The translations under genes and the position numbers were made by a program. A DNA stretch of 64,000 bases from Rhizohabitans arisaemae (GTDB lineage: Bacteria; Actinomycetota; Actinomycetes; Streptosporangiales; Streptosporangiaceae), in contig NZ_BLRH01000055.1 of the NCBI RefSeq assembly GCF_025996515.1, positions 1-64,000 of the forward strand, written 5' to 3'. This document shows, in pieces, positions 63,752 through 64,000 of the stretch (the stretch's first letter is position 1; each line of letters starts with the position of its first letter). Under the pieces are notes generated by a model. The model saw only the letters and a program-made list of their open reading frames with translations. It made no database searches and was not told the DNA's origin.

Positions 63752-64000
63752 CGCAGTCGATGTCCAGCCCGGCGACCTCCTTGAGGACCTCCTCACGGGT
63801 CATCCGACGGCCGTACTCCAACGCCTCGGCGAACGCCGCGGCCCCGAGTGCGGCCGTCGCCGCGTCGGCGATCCGCGGGGTGTCCCGGCAACTCAGGTTG
63901 GGGGTCCCGCGGACCGCGTCCGCGCCCCCCAGCAGCCGGGCCGCCGTCGCCGCGTCACCCCGCATCACCGCCACCCCAGCCCAGCCGACCACCACGTCCG
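63699..64000 (-). CDS. C-terminal part of a regulator-like protein (start beyond window)
   Basis: The minus-strand frame is open to the right edge, giving the last ~100 residues. RGDAATAARLLGGADAVRGTPNLSCRDTPRI and AALGAAAFAEALEYGRRMTREEVLKEV are the tetratricopeptide-like tail typical of large actinomycete LuxR/AfsR-type ATPase regulators. The stop (63699) lies inside the convergent DrrB gene, a 53-bp antiparallel overlap, longer than other overlaps here. The extra tail after EVAGLD (CVRSYGAARGSPAGR) is low-complexity and may reflect loss of the original stop. Confidence 0.6.
   Translation of the reverse strand, partial: DVVVGWAGVAVMRGDAATAARLLGGADAVRGTPNLSCRDTPRIADAATAALGAAAFAEALEYGRRMTREEVLKEVAGLDIDCVRSYGAARGSPAGRTPR

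Overview
The window is very GC-rich, densely coded DNA from an actinomycete, most likely of the Streptosporangium/Nonomuraea type. That placement rests on gene content and is an inference. The supporting content is SepH, DUF3159/DUF3710/DUF4193/DUF4235 proteins, an F420-type (LLM) oxidoreductase, CutRS-like regulators, a coproporphyrin-type ferrochelatase, and a core gene order shared with other Actinobacteria (RNA methyltransferase, APC permease, two TrkA proteins, OB-fold protein, DUF3710, dut, DUF4193, inositol phosphatase).

Layout. 1-2.0 kb: the start of a secreted coiled-coil protein that runs off the left edge. 2.5-5.9 kb: aconitase, with a decayed tandem duplicate of its 3' end and terminator on one side and a promoter/operator region with an iron box on the other. 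5.9-8.4 kb: a YdjM-like membrane protein and an autoregulated-looking padR-DUF1707 operon. 8.4-8.9 kb: three copies of a roughly 51-bp palindromic repeat. 8.9-13.8 kb: an eRF1-like protein, an LLM oxidoreductase, a GH18-like secreted protein that lacks the catalytic Glu, and a Pro/Thr-rich membrane protein. 13.8-20.8 kb: a potassium-themed region with a KimA-type permease, two RCK proteins and an orphan KdpE. 20.8-36 kb: housekeeping genes including dut, otsA, cutRS, an S9 peptidase, ferrochelatase, a lytic transglycosylase and an MFS exporter, closed by a perfect bidirectional terminator.

36-55 kb is the accessory part, an aromatic-ring catabolic region. One unit (RidA, M24-family enzyme, LigJ-type 4-oxalomesaconate hydratase) is transcribed away from a LysR regulator, with a clean dyad between them. 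The second is a 14-gene minus-strand block from 55.0 to 40.2 kb: HpaB/HpaC-type two-component hydroxylase, DesZ/gallate-type extradiol dioxygenase, GalB-like PIG-L hydratase, RraA-like aldolase, HyuA/HyuB, an oligopeptide-type ABC importer, and an amidohydrolase-like protein. Dioxygenase, hydratase and aldolase together form the gallate or O-methylgallate ring-cleavage route to pyruvate and oxaloacetate. Two unrelated enzyme types for the 4-oxalomesaconate step are present.

The most unusual signal is a structured repeat of about 160 nt, here called the E element. Two copies form a roughly 530-bp inverted repeat at 39.65-40.18 kb, a third lies at 55.10-55.26 kb and a shortened fourth at 55.29-55.36 kb. 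Its main hairpin keeps a 17-bp stem and an identical 11-nt loop in two copies despite two compensatory base-pair changes. E2 and E3 are direct repeats that bracket the 15-kb catabolic block exactly.

55.5-64 kb: an aldonolactone-oxidase-like flavoprotein, sepH behind a perfect Crp-type site, bacterial PH-domain membrane proteins, a DrrAB exporter, and the C-terminal end of a regulator-like protein running off the right edge. No tRNA, rRNA, CRISPR array or intact insertion sequence was seen.
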